NCBI RefSeq assembly: GCF_028009165.1
Contig: NC_079243.1
Coordinates: forward strand, 4,030,001 to 4,094,000
DNA length: 64,000 bases
From: Akanthomyces muscarius
Taxonomy: Eukaryota > Ascomycota > Sordariomycetes > Hypocreales > Cordycipitaceae
Direction of reading: 5' to 3'
Shown here: in pieces, positions 33,418 through 46,006 of the stretch
Numbering within the stretch: position 1 is the first letter of the stretch
Layout of the letters: every line of letters starts with the position of its first letter
Notes under the pieces: generated by a model
The model's input: the letters and a program-made list of their open reading frames with translations, nothing else
Told to the model about the DNA's origin: nothing
Databases searched by the model: none
Made by a program: the position numbers and the translations under genes

Positions 33418-36400
33418 CGCGGCGGCTGCGCACTCTGTCGTGGAAGCGCCCGTGGTCAGAGCTACAACGAGGGCCGCCTACCACGGGCCGTAAATGACGG
33501 GCAGCTTTGGGGGCTGCAAAGCTGTTGGCACAATAAGGCTCGGAACAAGGTGGAATCGGAGGGAAATGAGTTGCACTGTTAGCCCTGCGTGTCGGTCATG
33601 GCAGAGAGCAAATCAGAAATAGTCCTGGATTCCTCTTTACATAGCCATCAAAGAGCAAGGTTTGCTTTTGCAAAAGTGAAGAAGGAAATAGGAACAAGGT
33701 AAAGAGGAGAAATCATGCAGTAAGTAGCTATCAAACAGTGATTAAGTGGGAGCGGGACGTTATAGCACACTCCAGGATGGGTGAGTCGCACAAGGGACAA
33801 AAAGGGACAAGAGGGTACCCGGCACAGTAAAAAAAACGTTGGTTGCCGGCATCACATTCTACCTACTACTGCAGGAATCAGCTCATCCGACCAGGACACT
33901 GTTGCAATGGGTGGCGTAACGGGACAGGTAGCCCCCACCAGATGCACAAGATGGAAGAGGCTGCCGATCAGGTTGGTTGGCTAGTAGGCTGAGCGTCTTT
34001 TCGCCAGTGTGCGTGTGTGCCTATAACTATGTCTCTCTTTCCGGAGGATTGGGGGCTTGGGGCGTGACGGGAATGGGGAGGGAGGGGGGACGCGCAGGAC
34101 CGACCAGGACGGAGCCGACGGCGTACTGCAAAGTAGAATAATGTCTAACCCCGCTTCGCCCCCGCCAGCGACTTTCTGGAGAGCACACAACTGCAAAGAG
34201 AAGAGACTACACATGCTGTCAAGGGTTGGGCCCGGGCCAACGTTGTCTGAATACGGAAGGCCGACGTTGCGATGGGTGGTGATGGTGGTGGAGAAGAGGC
34301 GGAAGTGTGATTTTCTACGCCGTGAGACTGGCCCCTCACGGGACGGCAGAGGAGCCCTCCGAAAGCCAGGCTAGGCGCCTCTCTGCTGGACGGGCTGCCC
34401 TGACCGGTCCAATCACAGGGTTTGTGTTAGTTGCGTCGTGGCCTTGCTAGCGCCCAGTGACGGCGGCCCTCGCGAGCTGTCCAGCGCTCCATGGCACCGC
34501 TCCGGGCATGGTTGGCGTGCTGCTTTCAGGCTGCAGGCCTCTTGAGATCCCTGTCGTGGGTGGACTGGGGAGCCTTGTGACTGGACGGATGAGCTCTGGA
34601 GATGGAGGGGGGCCTGCAAGCCACAGCACCTGGCGAACCATACAGATGTTGCTGTAAGCGCTGGGCTCAGAAACAATGTAACCCACCCGCCCGTCACCCA
34701 CCGGGTCGACTTTTTGGACATGGATTGATGGACAGGAAGAGGTTCCCCCAGCCTCCAGGTCTTCCAGGTCTTGCACGTACTTGAGCCTACGGTTAAACTG
34801 GGAAAGCAGCGACAGAGTCTCATTGACAGCCATCCCTGCCTGTTAATCTTGGCCATTCGCCCCCCCCCCGTCCACGGGCATGTTCCGCACATTGTACAGG
34901 CTACCTGCCACTGCATTGACAGCTGCCGGGCGACACTTGTCGCAGTGAAAGCAGCTCTGGTCCCGGGAAAATGGAACGGCTTGCTGTTGGCTGCTAGCAA
35001 CAGCATGCCTGTAACTTGTTAGCTCTGCGGTGGAAGCAGCGCCCGTCTGCCAGTAAACTCGGCCTCCCACTCAGGTGTCCCCTGGCACTTGGTGAAAGCA
35101 CGACTGGTAGTGCGCTTGATGGGTTTGCTCATCACGAGTTTGTTCCCCCGCAGTCCCAGATAATCTGCCAAGTCGGGTATGCCGTCTTATCTTGTCTGAT
35201 GGTGATCAAACCTCGGCGGCGCCTGGGCGGCAATCGCACCCGAAAACGTTGCATCACGCTATGAGGCCACAAGGTAGGGAAGCGAAGAGACGAAGCACAC
35301 CGGTGTTTTGGCCGTGTCACTCTCTCGCGCAGGTTGTGTGTCTGGCTAAACTTGCCCGCTTGCTAGCCTTCCTCGGGCATCAGTGCGCTAGCTGTCGACG
35401 CGCCCCCGCCTGTCTGCATTGTGCTAGCAGTATGCATGTCTAGCTATCAGTAGTGATAATTTATTACTGCCCGGTTTTGGTGACAATCTTCGTTCGTTGG
35501 GCGGAAGTGGGCATCACCCCGACACACAACGGGGGACATGTCCATGTCTTGCCTGGGTGTTCGTCGTGGAGTCATAGGCATCAATGCAACAGAAAGCCAG
35601 CGCACGGAGCGTAATCAAGTGAGACATGAACTGACCTTGCCGATTTTATTTTTCTCCATTGAAGTCGCATAGACGGTGTGCACCAAGGACTGTCCCCGGT
35701 TACAGCCTTGTGCACGGTAGCCGGCACATCACCTCCCGTAGGCACACAGGAGGTTACCTCGTACATGTCCGTCCGTATGCAATCACACCAAGTCGACGTT
35801 GGCTTTATTAGCTGCCGCCCTGCCACGGGCTGGGCAGGTGGAGGGAGGGTGACTTGACTGGGTGCTGTCAGTGAACGCAGGCTGCTTTCCGTCGACATGA
35901 CAGGCTAGCTACCCTCCCACACCACCCTACAAGGCAGAACGCCACCCTCCATAAGGGCGAGACCTTGGACACCGTTGTCTTTCTTCGCAAGCACTGGTGA
36001 TTGCTACCGTCTTGGGCCTTGTCTGAGGAACTTCTGCCCGGTCTTAATATCCGCTAGCCGCTTGCGAACAGCTAGCCACACCCATCTCTCACATATGCAT
36101 GTACGCACGTATGCATGGCGAGAAAAACCACGCACATGAGATATTGCGCAGCGACAGGGAAGCTTTGTGTAACATGATAACTTTTTTGACCTGTGCTACA
36201 AATGTGACTGGTGGCGTTGATAGGCGGTGCCTATGTCTGCGTCGCTGCACAGTGGTGGCAACCAAGTCGACCGCCCAACACCATACCTACTCTGCATGCC
36301 GGTAGTCGGCCGCCGAGGGGGCCAGCATAGAGCAAGGCGGAAAGAAATGGCAGCTACCTATGCATACCGATGCAGCGAGTGCCACCTTGGTAAAGAAGGA

Positions 36401-37424
36401 CGCAAATATAAAAAAGAGGCGGCGGCGGCGGCGATGGTACAGAATGGCTGGATCGCGGGACGCCTCCGCACTTGGCTCTCAACTCTATGCGCCTAGCTTT
36501 GAGTTATTCTGTAGCGTACTGCACTATTGGCGCACCCATTACAGACAGAGCGCCGATCGGCTGGCGCTCTCGTGAAGATGCTTAGCATCGGCTACCTGGA
36601 TTCGAGCCACGCTTTTGTTGTTGGCAGGGTGGCAGGAGAGCGGTCAACAACGCGGAGATATAGAGCCAGCATCCCAAGGGCAAACAGCAAGGTTCTTATA
36701 GCGGTGAAATTGCGTCGCGCCCTCATCGCGCCCTCTGTGTGCCAAGATGCCAACCGCCAACGCCTCTGCTCGTGATGAGCGGCCCAGGCTGACCACAGGA
36801 TTGGACGGCCTGCATTGTGTTGTGGTCTAGAATAGCACATAGCGCCAGCGCGAGCGCCTAGCTGGCCTTTCAGCTAATGACGGCGTCCGTCAGTGGCCCA
36901 CCAAGCCCAGGGCGGCGTTGCTGGCTCAGCACAGACGACGGCGTTAATGTCGAGAAACTCGTGGCAAGACTGATGATTGTGTTTCTTTAAAAATCATCAT
37001 TCGAGTTTGCAGAAAACCAATTATCCATTTCTGCTGCTGTGCTTTGGCGGATGCTGCGTGACAGGCTCATCGCAGCAAACAGGCAGGCAGACACGCTCCA
37101 GTAATATCGCCAAAGTGCACCAGTAAGCTTAGCCTCGCCGCCCACACCCCGCCAGCTCAACTTCGCCCGTTGCCCGTCGCCCATCGATTCGCAGCAGAGG
37201 CCATACGCCCCAGGACGCCTGGATAACCCTCCCCTCCAGCCCCGAGCAATCCCATCTCTGCAAAGTTCCGTCTGTATCACAAGACAACACCCCCGGATAG
37301 CACGACTGTGGCGTGCGTCTGTGTCGCCGTTCACGCCGGCGCCTGAAAGCCATCAAGCCGCTCACAGTCACCTCCAGAGCGCGCTCGCGCTCGCGCACCC
37401 CCTCTGCTACCGGCAGTCCGCAAA
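33418..37424. other. 4-kb gene-free spacer with GCTAGC cluster
   Basis: No credible gene is found on either strand. Between 34446 and 36076 the palindrome GCTAGC occurs eight times (34446, 34993, 35362, 35387, 35423, 35904, 36053, 36071), about twenty times the random expectation. There is also a C run at 34861-34869, a CGG repeat at 36419-36431 and alternating GCGCTCGC just before the amidase start. It may hold long promoters for the divergent genes at its two ends or an unrecognised noncoding transcript. Confidence 0.45.
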
Positions 37425-40017
37425 ATGCGTATCGCCTGTCTCCAATTTGCACCACAGCTCGCCGAGGTTGATCAAAATATCGAGCGAGCGGATGCCATCT
37501 TGGAACGGGCTGACCCGCAGGACATTGACCTGCTTGTCCTCCCCGAGCTGGCCTTTTCCGGCTACAACTTCAAATCGCTCGGTCACATCTCGCCGCATCT
37601 GGAGCTGACCGAGGCTGGCATCAGCACAGCATGGTCACGACAAGCTGCGTTAAAGTACGACTGTGTCGTTGTCACGGGCTACCCAGAGAAGATAGACCCT
37701 GTGGAGTGTTGGCCGTCCGACCCAGAGTACTACAATTCCGCCATCATCGTGGACGGTGATGGCGACGTCGTCGGAAACTACAGAAAGTCGCACCTGTACT
37801 ACACCGATGAAACGTGGGCGCTGGAAGGTCGCCGCGGATTCTACACTGGCCAGGTCCAAGGGCTGGGCAACATGGTGCTCGGCATCTGCATGGACATCAA
37901 GTAAGTCTGCACCCACAGCGGAGGAGTATAGTCTAACAGGGCTCCATAGCCCTTACAAGTTCGAAGCCCCATGGGAGGAGTATGAATTCTCCAGCCATGT
38001 GCTCAAGACAGGTGCGCGGCTTGTGGTGCTTAGCATGGCCTGGTGCACCCATGTGGACCAAGAAGACTTCTTCCACAAGCCCGCTGAACCAGATATGGAC
38101 ACCTTGTTGTACTGGATCACCCGCCTGCAGCCCATCATTTCCATTGACTCGAATCAAGAGACCATAATTGTCTTTGGGAACAGATGCGGGGCGGAAGGGG
38201 ACGCCACATATGTTGGCACAAGTACTGTCCTCGGCATCAAGTCCGGCGAAATCTCGTTGTACGGTATTCTTGGCCGTGACGAAGAATCTCTGCTGGTGGT
38301 TGATACAGACGCCTTGCCGTACGCAAAACTGAACCTACAGAACCAGGAGCCTGCTCCGGTGCCAAACCGAGGTGATGACGCCCGAGAAACACAGGATCAC
38401 CACCACGGAGGGCCCTCCGAAGGACGGAGAAATGAAAACGCTTCAGGAACAAGCACTTTAAACGGCATGGGGACGAATCAGACGCCCCCGACTGATGTGC
38501 AGGAGCACACTCTAGACACGATCATGATAACAAGGGGCCCGGAAAGAGATCCGCATCAAAACGACTACTGGATGGAAACATCACGCCGGCCTCGTGAGCA
38601 TCCCACCAGTGGGCCTTTCAGGGTTGATGGTAGCAGTGTCGGAATTACGTCCTCTAGTAGCCACGTCAGCTACACCCAGTTCACACAATCACACGTTGCT
38701 GCTCCTGTCACACAGCAACGCGACATTGATGAGATGCGCCCGACAATGAGTGAAGGCAACTTCAATAATAATCGGTTGGACGAGTTCTCTGACGGCGATG
38801 AAGAATCACTGCTCTCTGGCTCATATTCTGAAAGCGATGATGAGTCTGATGGGCGGCGGCGCCATGCCGCCAGCACCCAGCGGGGAAACAGGACCCGGGA
38901 TGCTGGCAAGCGATACCCAACCACACATCGGTCACAAGTCGGGCTGCCGAACGCACACCCAGAGCAAGACAACGCTTCAGAATCGTCTCTTGTACAAAGG
39001 ATATCGGCCTTTGCCCTTGAGAGTGAAGCCTTGCCAACGTCCACCACGGAAAACTTCAAGGAAGAAGACATATATAAATATGTCCGCGGCGAGAACCTGA
39101 CGTCCGAGCACCATATCCGGTACCATACACATTTGCTCAAAGAGAGACGGGCTAGACAAGGTCTTCCTGCCGATGGCGAGGATGACGAGGATGACCAAGA
39201 AGAATGCCAAGAGGAGCAAGAGGAAGATATTTTTTTGGAAGCGCACATCGATCACAACGAGCCGCGCCGAGACCAAAGAAATGTTACTGCTGTCGAGCCG
39301 GAGAGCATGGAGCTACCCATCTTGGTGCCCGCCTCTCACAACCGCTTACGCACAGGTCTCGATGCACAGCCAAACTATACTTTCGGTAGTGTGGCCCAGA
39401 CCAGGCAGCCGTTTTGGCAGGACCATCCGGCTGAGCCAACACCGATCGCGGACACTCCGATGAGCCACATGACACAGTTTTCACAAACACGAACCAGACG
39501 ACGTCATGAGAGACAAGCACCTGCGTTTGCCATGGCAGACTCAACCCAAACAAGACGCCAGTCGCAGGGAAGACACGCGGGAGAACCCGATACTGGGATT
39601 AAGACAGGAGACTCCCGGGCAGGCGAGATCAGAATCGCAAGCATCCCAGAGCTTGCCAGTATCGACGACGATGACCATGCGGCATATAATGAACGACTGC
39701 CAGCGCTGAGCAGGTCCAAGGCCAAGGAAAACTCGGTCCCTCTGCAAGATCCCTCTCGAAGACCAAAAGCAGCGGCTAGGCAGGTGCCCCCGTTGAGACT
39801 GGTGCCTAGAGAGGCGCCAAAGGAGAAGCAAAGGGAGAGGGAGGTCCGTGAGCGGTCACGGCGCACACCGAGACAGACGCCGACTGCTAGGGAGGCGGAA
39901 AGGCCCAGACAACGTGATAGAGATGACCGTGACAGGGGTCGCAAGACGCCCGTGCCAATGGTGCTCGTATATGAAGGAGAAGGAGAGAACATGCCACTGC
40001 CTCAGAGGCGTTATTGA
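37425..40017 (+). CDS. Nta1-like N-terminal amidase with long disordered tail, copy 1
   Basis: Two exons (37425-37900, 37950-40017) encode 847 residues. The first ~300 residues are a carbon-nitrogen hydrolase (nitrilase fold). The catalytic triad is visible: E41 in LPELAFSG, K121 in YRKSHLY and C155 in LGICMDIN, which spans the splice. The closest functional class I recognise is fungal protein N-terminal amidase (Nta1), which deamidates N-terminal Asn/Gln and feeds the Arg/N-degron pathway. The domain closes with GTSTVLGIKSGE and LLVVDTD. About 540 residues of low-complexity, charged sequence follow, containing DEFSDGDEESLLSGSYSES, a Glu/Asp-rich block and an Arg-rich end. Yeast Nta1 is 457 residues, so the tail is unusual. 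A related, catalytically dead copy lies 1.4 kb downstream. Confidence 0.85.
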
Positions 40018-41436
40018 GCATACTTAATGAGTCGAATCGCATTGCTTTGATCGTAAAAGGCGCTCGGGAGACTTGCTATTTGTCTGACTTGCATGTACAT
40101 TTTCCCACGACCACAATAGTGAAATTGAATATTACCAACCACAGAGACTTTCTGTTTTCCAGAGTGTAGACGAGACATCCACCAGCCCTTTATTACAATA
40201 GACAGCAAAGAGTACCAAGGTACATAAGCTACGAATAGGCCCATTGCTATGAGACAAATAGTTCCTAAAAAAGTTGTTTATCCAGGTCAACAGTATCAGC
40301 GGCCGGAGCAGTCAGCCCTACTTTGAAGGCTATTTTAAGAGAACCTCGCGAAGAGCTAAGAATAGATAAATCTCCACATTCCGCGAGCACGGCTGATCTG
40401 CTTATTTAAAAATAAACAGAAGTATGTCTTCACGTTAATTGTGTCGCTGCTAACAAAATCGGAGCTTGGGGGCAACTTCGACGTCTGCGATGGTGACAGC
40501 GTCAAAATTGCTTGGGTGTAATTTGCCAGTCACAGACTGTGCGACTGATTCATTCAGTAGACCTCCAAGCAGTGTGACAAGCGCAATGGCAGGGATGGCT
40601 GCTTGATATCAGCGTCACGTTCCTACAACACCGACATCACAGTCGCCCGCACCCACCCCTTACGTGAAGGGTGGTATTAGTAGGCTAGCACAGGCTTCCG
40701 CATATTGAGTATATACTAGAGAAGAAGAAATGTGCGTACCATGCAAGGCAAGTATCTGAATCGCGCGGCATACGGCGATCATGTCCCCCGCTCGCCCATT
40801 TGCGGCTCAGTCTCTTGGCGGCAAGGAAGTAGGGGTGCTTTGGGACACGGCCACAGGTGACAGGCTGAGAGCACAGCATCATTCTCTCGCCTGAAATCTT
40901 GGTGGGTATGACAAGAAGCTTCGTCCAAATTTGGAAGAGATTGTGGCGCCTGTAGCACGGCACCAGGGCAATTCCCGTGGCATCGTGACTGTGCTTCTTT
41001 GGGCAGGGGAGGGGAAGCCCGTTGTAATGTCAGTTATCACGTTTCGCAGAGCAACTTTTAAATTACAAGGAATACTTTTAGATACGCAGGCCAGGATAGA
41101 CATCTCATTTACGATGCTTGCTGCAGCTCATAGCATGTCTGAGAGTCTGGCTCACCGGCAGCCATTGCTCGGCGGCACCCCTCAAGCGCCAGGATGGCAG
41201 CCCACAGACTATCTCTGATGTCCAAAGATAACTGTAGAGAGAAGCCCAGCCGCGCTCTTGACATGGGGATATAAAGCACCTACATCTTCGTAGCCAGATA
41301 CTGGCGTTGCTTGTTTTTCAGGGGCAAACACGCAAAGACACAAGTATCACTTCCTTAACTTTTAAAAAACATCAAAGTAGATATATTTCCCTTTCCTTTG
41401 GCCACCTCTACATAGTTGAACTCACATACTTGCGCA
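40018..41436. promoter_or_regulatory. Spacer and promoter of the second amidase-like gene
   Basis: This 1.4-kb interval has no supported gene. A TATA box (TATAAAG) at 41270-41276 lies 161 nt before the next ATG, suggesting that the degenerate copy is still transcribed. Confidence 0.45.
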
Positions 41437-43624
41437 ATGCGTATCAGCTGTCTTCAGTTCGCCCCGCAGAGCGATACGGTAGACAGGGTCAACAAGAACA
41501 TGGCCAGGGCCGACAGACTTTTGACCAGGCGCGGGGTCAGGGGATGCCGGTCCATTGCTGTCGAATCGAAGCTTGATATTCTCGTTCTTCCGAAAATGGC
41601 ATTTTCAGGTATGTATTACACTGGCACATCTCGTCGTATTGATACTCTGTTCCGTCAGCCTCGTTGAATGTTTCACGTAATTGACCTGTCATCCCAGGCT
41701 CCAACTTTAGCTCAGAGTCGGAAATCAAGCCGTTCCTTGAGCCTGCTGCCGCTGGGAGCACAGCAGGCTGGGCCCGGACTACAGCCATCAAGTACGGCTG
41801 TCACGTCGTAGCCGGCTACCCACAACAGATCAACATCGCTCGTGCCAAATCAGACAGCCCAGCATACTTCAGCTCCTCCATCACGGTGGACACTGAGGGC
41901 AGGTCTCTGATCAATAACACAGGCAGGGCCGAGGATGAACAAAGACCAAAATTCTCGGATTGTCTTGTTAAGAGACGCGGCAAGGTTCTCGGCGTGATAT
42001 CGATCGGACAGTGTATGTTGAAGACGAGGGAGACTTATGCAAGAAGCAGCGCTAATCTGTTGACTGTCGCTTGGCCGTTGAGTAGACACGGATCTGGCAG
42101 ACATGAATCAAGGGTATGTGTAAATGTTGTCGCGTCTATGAGCCGATCGAAAGAGCAGTTGCTAATCTGTTTCTGTATTTTGCTAGTGAAACTGAGTTTT
42201 CGAACCCGCAGGAAACAGAGGCATTTACTCGACATCTTCTGGAACGGCACATTGATGTCGGAATCATCTCCATGGCATGGAAGACAATAGAAAAGCCACG
42301 GAAATTGACCAGAGCTCCCGGAAAGCCCGACATGGACGCTCTGACTTGCTGGGTGGCTCGTTTGATGCCCTTGACCGAAGCAGAGCCCGGGAGGGAAATA
42401 CTCGTTGCCCTTTGCAATCGGAGTGGCTTTGAGAACGACGTCATGTATTCAGGCACAAGTACCGTGCTCCGCTTCAAGGACGGAGACGTGCATGCATATG
42501 AAATTTTGGGAGGCTACGAAGACGGCCTGCTGGTGGTTGACACACCAAAAGATCCCAATGACCCTGATGACGGAGATTTCAAACTGTGGCCCCGACCGGA
42601 GGAAAATACGTCAGAGAGGGAACAGGTGGACGAGTTCTCAGATGGTGCGGGTTGGCCTCAAAGGGAAGCGCGCTCACAGGAAACACCATGCGGAGGATGC
42701 AACTTTGCTCAGGACCATTTGGCAAAATGCACACCTCATGACAAAGGTTCTTTATGCAAGGACGACGCCTCGCTGGAAGGACGAGATTATCCTCTGAACG
42801 TGCCTCCGCAGCCAGCAGCAGCAACCAAGAAGCCGCCACGGCCGAAACTGCTCGTCCCCAAATCGCCCTCCGAGCCTCCCCAAGAAATACCGGCGGGTAA
42901 ATGCAGAGCCCGCCTTGCTGCGGTACAGAACCCCAGTGCCTCCACTAGTGGAGTTCGTTCCCCGACAGCTAGCACACCGTATCCGCACGGCAATCACACG
43001 TATTCGTCAAGTAGCCACAGAAGCAGGACACTCACTTCCTGTACAATCAGAGCCGTGACCCCAGCCACGCCCATGACGGCCTTTGAGGACCCGACGACGG
43101 CAATCTCGCCGTCCTCCCAGTGCTGGAACGGGCAGTGGATGTCATCCACACCCGACAGCGGCAGTCTGTATTCCGCGGGACAGCCCTCCTCAGTCGGTAC
43201 GACAGTGTCTAACTCTCACAATTTGTCCCGGAGAGAACCTGGAGAGCCTGAGAGACCGAAATCTCCCAAATCGCGCAACGCTAGACTTCCAACTTCTTTG
43301 AAGCTCAGTGGTAGCAGAGCAGACTGTGAAACAATCCAAATCCTGGCGAGTCCTAGCATGTTCGCGGCGGATTCGCAGACAGGAAGCAGATTATCGAAGC
43401 ACAGAGGCCGCAAGCGGGAGCAGAGACACGAGTCAAAGGAGAACAGCCGGAGTTCTTCTGGAGACTCGACTAAGAATGCACTACTTCACCGCAATGTACA
43501 GCGCAGTGACGATGGCCATGAGCGACGGTGGAATCGACAAGCGGCCAGGGACCCAAAGTATTCTCTCGAAGCGCGAGCTTGCCGAATTTTCGAAGGGGAC
43601 AGAGCCAGGAGGCGGAAGCCATAA
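41437..43624 (+). CDS. Catalytically dead Nta1-like paralogue, copy 2
   Basis: Four exons are proposed: 41437-41608, 41698-42012, a 13-nt microexon 42101-42113, and 42187-43624, giving 645 residues in one frame. The start MRISCLQFAP matches copy 1 (MRIACLQFAP). All three nitrilase residues are changed: Glu to Lys at K53 (LPKMAFSG), the RKSHLY lysine motif is gone, and the catalytic Cys position reads Tyr in GQYMNQG. The microexon model makes the alignment to copy 1 ungapped and puts intron 3 at the same phase-2 site as the single intron of copy 1. The other introns are absent from copy 1. A one-intron alternative (donor GTGTAT at 42011) also keeps frame but misaligns. The fold core survives (IISMAW, KPDMDAL, GTSTVLRFKDG, LLVVDT), as does the tail motif DEFSDG. 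It is best read as a pseudoenzyme or decaying duplicate. Confidence 0.7.
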
Positions 43625-46006
43625 GTAAAGCAACGAATCGCAAAGTCAGGTTCCATTGCTGGTCGGAATCGAAAGACGAGGTGTGACAATGAAGGATGGG
43701 GACGCATGAACGGCTGGTAAAGCACGACCGCTGATGTGTGAGCGAGACAGCCCGGCTGGAACGGGACTCTGCCCCCCAAGCGCAGCATAAACAAGAAGGA
43801 GAGATCAAAAGAGGGTGGAAAAGTAAAAAGATTGACAGAGGATCGACAATGGCATAAAGAGTACCGACATAGCACACGAGATCGACGGAATAACAGAATG
43901 TAAGCAATAGTATTCCACAAAGAATATGAAATAACAAAAAAAAAAGGAAAAAAACAGGAAGAAGAAATAAAACAAATGAATGAACCAAAGGACATCGCGA
44001 GCATCCAAAATGTTGAAACGAGAACAAATAGAACAAATTCCTCCGGGGTCATCGAGAGGTTAAATACTCTAACACGACAGCAGGGAGAGAGGCATGTGTC
44101 AACAATGGAAGCTCAACGAAGTTGCTGGGAGCCTTTGCCGTGGTTGAAATGCGGAATACAGCATACAAATGAATCATCGAGGCTGTTCCTTGGTTTCAAC
44201 CACGTCTCGTGTAGGGAATACAGAGTGCACAGAGTGGATTACAGGAGCGACTGGCGATGGTCTCTCTTGCGCGCCAAAACGCCACTCTTCTACCAGCACT
44301 TTCGAGCGTCTCAATATCCATCTTTCTGAAAGAAACAAAATAACAATATAGATATACACAATTGCTGCCGCTAATACTTTTGCTATTTGTGGCAGTATTT
44401 CCAGAGACAATCAGTTGCCTGTCGTTGAACTGCCTGTTGCTTACATCGCAGGTCCGTTGCTGAAACTCGACGTTTGCGCGGCGCAGCTCTCATCGAGTGA
44501 TTGGAAATCTCCAGGAGCGCAATCGGACTGAGTATAGAACGCGCCCGGAGTTTTACAAGGCCTGGAGAGTGTTCTTGGGTATGCACAAATCAGACGCTGT
44601 CAAGAGTCGCCAAGCGAGGGTGGGCGTGGTGGCACGCATGTGCACAATGTATACTACACATGGTGTCAAACGGACATGACAGCAATTCGGAGAACACACA
44701 GTGTGTGGACAATACTAGTGCGACTGCTTTTTATTTTATTTTACTAATATGTAGTTGCCACCGCCCTCTGCATTGGCCGTGCTGGTGGACTTTGCTCCCC
44801 GAGTAGTTAATTGCTACACACGGCGAACAATTTTTACCTACAAGGCTCCTACGCATGGGTTTATTGATGGTGACATAGATGCACGCGCCTGTATAACGAT
44901 GACCGCAATATAGGTAAAGCGGTTAAAGTGATTCACAGTTCGTGTTCGCACATGATCCCTGGCAGGGGCGACTGATTCCGCTCATTCCTGCCAGTGGGGA
45001 CTTTTGCAGAACGAGGAGACTACCACTAGAGCCATGCCATGGTTGTCAATGATGATTTTTCCGGGTATAATCAAGCCCGCACGGAGTGACGGCGCGATGT
45101 GACGACAGGCCAGAGACATGCATGCAGGGTAGCTCAACGGCCCAATGAAGTCGTCGATATAAGCGCCCGGCAATGCACAAAGTCGGCCAATGGGAAGCGG
45201 CCTGCTAGGATCTGCGCGGTGGGGCAAATGTGATAGTGGTAGAGCATCTGCAGGAAGGCTGCAGCAAGGGCTTTTCAGTGGACAGCAGGGCATTTCATGG
45301 CGCTCTCAGTGGGTTCGAGAGGCCTGCGAAGGCCTGCAGATACCTGCCGTTTAGGGCCAGCCTGTTGCCAACCACGGCGCATTTCCAGCGCACACCTCCC
45401 CAACCTCCATCCACTTGCGGCGCGGGGAGAAGCCTCCAATGCCACCATCTCAATATTGCCATCCCACCACCATCTCTTCCAAAGGCAAGGGTCGGGCCTC
45501 CAGCCTCCCCGCTCATCATGGTGGACACGCAGGATTTGTTATGCCGACCGTCTGCCGTTTTCTCTTGTCTTGGGGGCCGTGAGTAGTCAATACTGCGACT
45601 ATGGACACTCTCCCTCCCCCTCCTCATCCTTCGCTCCTGGTTGAAGGCACTTTGATGCGCTGCTGCACACACACACAAACGGACGCACACGGTTCAACGG
45701 GCTTCGCATTTGACCTGCAGGTGCAAAGTTCATTCAACCAACAGGCCCTCCAATGTGACGCTAGCCTGCTGCTGCAGACATCACATCCAGCGGGGTTCCT
45801 GTTACGGAAGTCGGCCACACCCAAAACTGGACGGAGTCGCTATATCTCGCCCGCGCGCCCACCTTTTGCATCCAAAGCTGGCCATTATCATTGTCATCAT
45901 CTATCTCTGTGATCAGGGAGCTAGCTGCATTATATCACAGCTCTCGATCATACCCTTTCCGGCGGGTCGCATCCCGTCAAATAGACAGCACTGAGTGACG
46001 GTCGTC
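43625..46006. promoter_or_regulatory. 2.4-kb spacer upstream of cysteine-rich copy 2
   Basis: No gene is supported. The first part is A-rich (43936-43966). A TATA-like TATATCA lies at 45931-45937, about 70 nt before the next ATG. Confidence 0.4.

Noticed and set aside
36540..36620. tRNA-like segment with a TTCGA loop
   Set aside because: The flanking bases do not form a T stem or acceptor stem; no other tRNA signature is present.
42011..42186. One-intron model for the degenerate amidase
   Set aside because: Frame is kept, but the donor (GTGTAT) is weaker and the protein alignment to the active copy needs a gap; the microexon model does not.
43470..44052. Minus-strand 188-codon frames rich in Phe/Ser/Leu
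   Set aside because: They cover A-rich 3' flank of the second amidase-like gene and its coding end; hydrophobicity comes from base composition.
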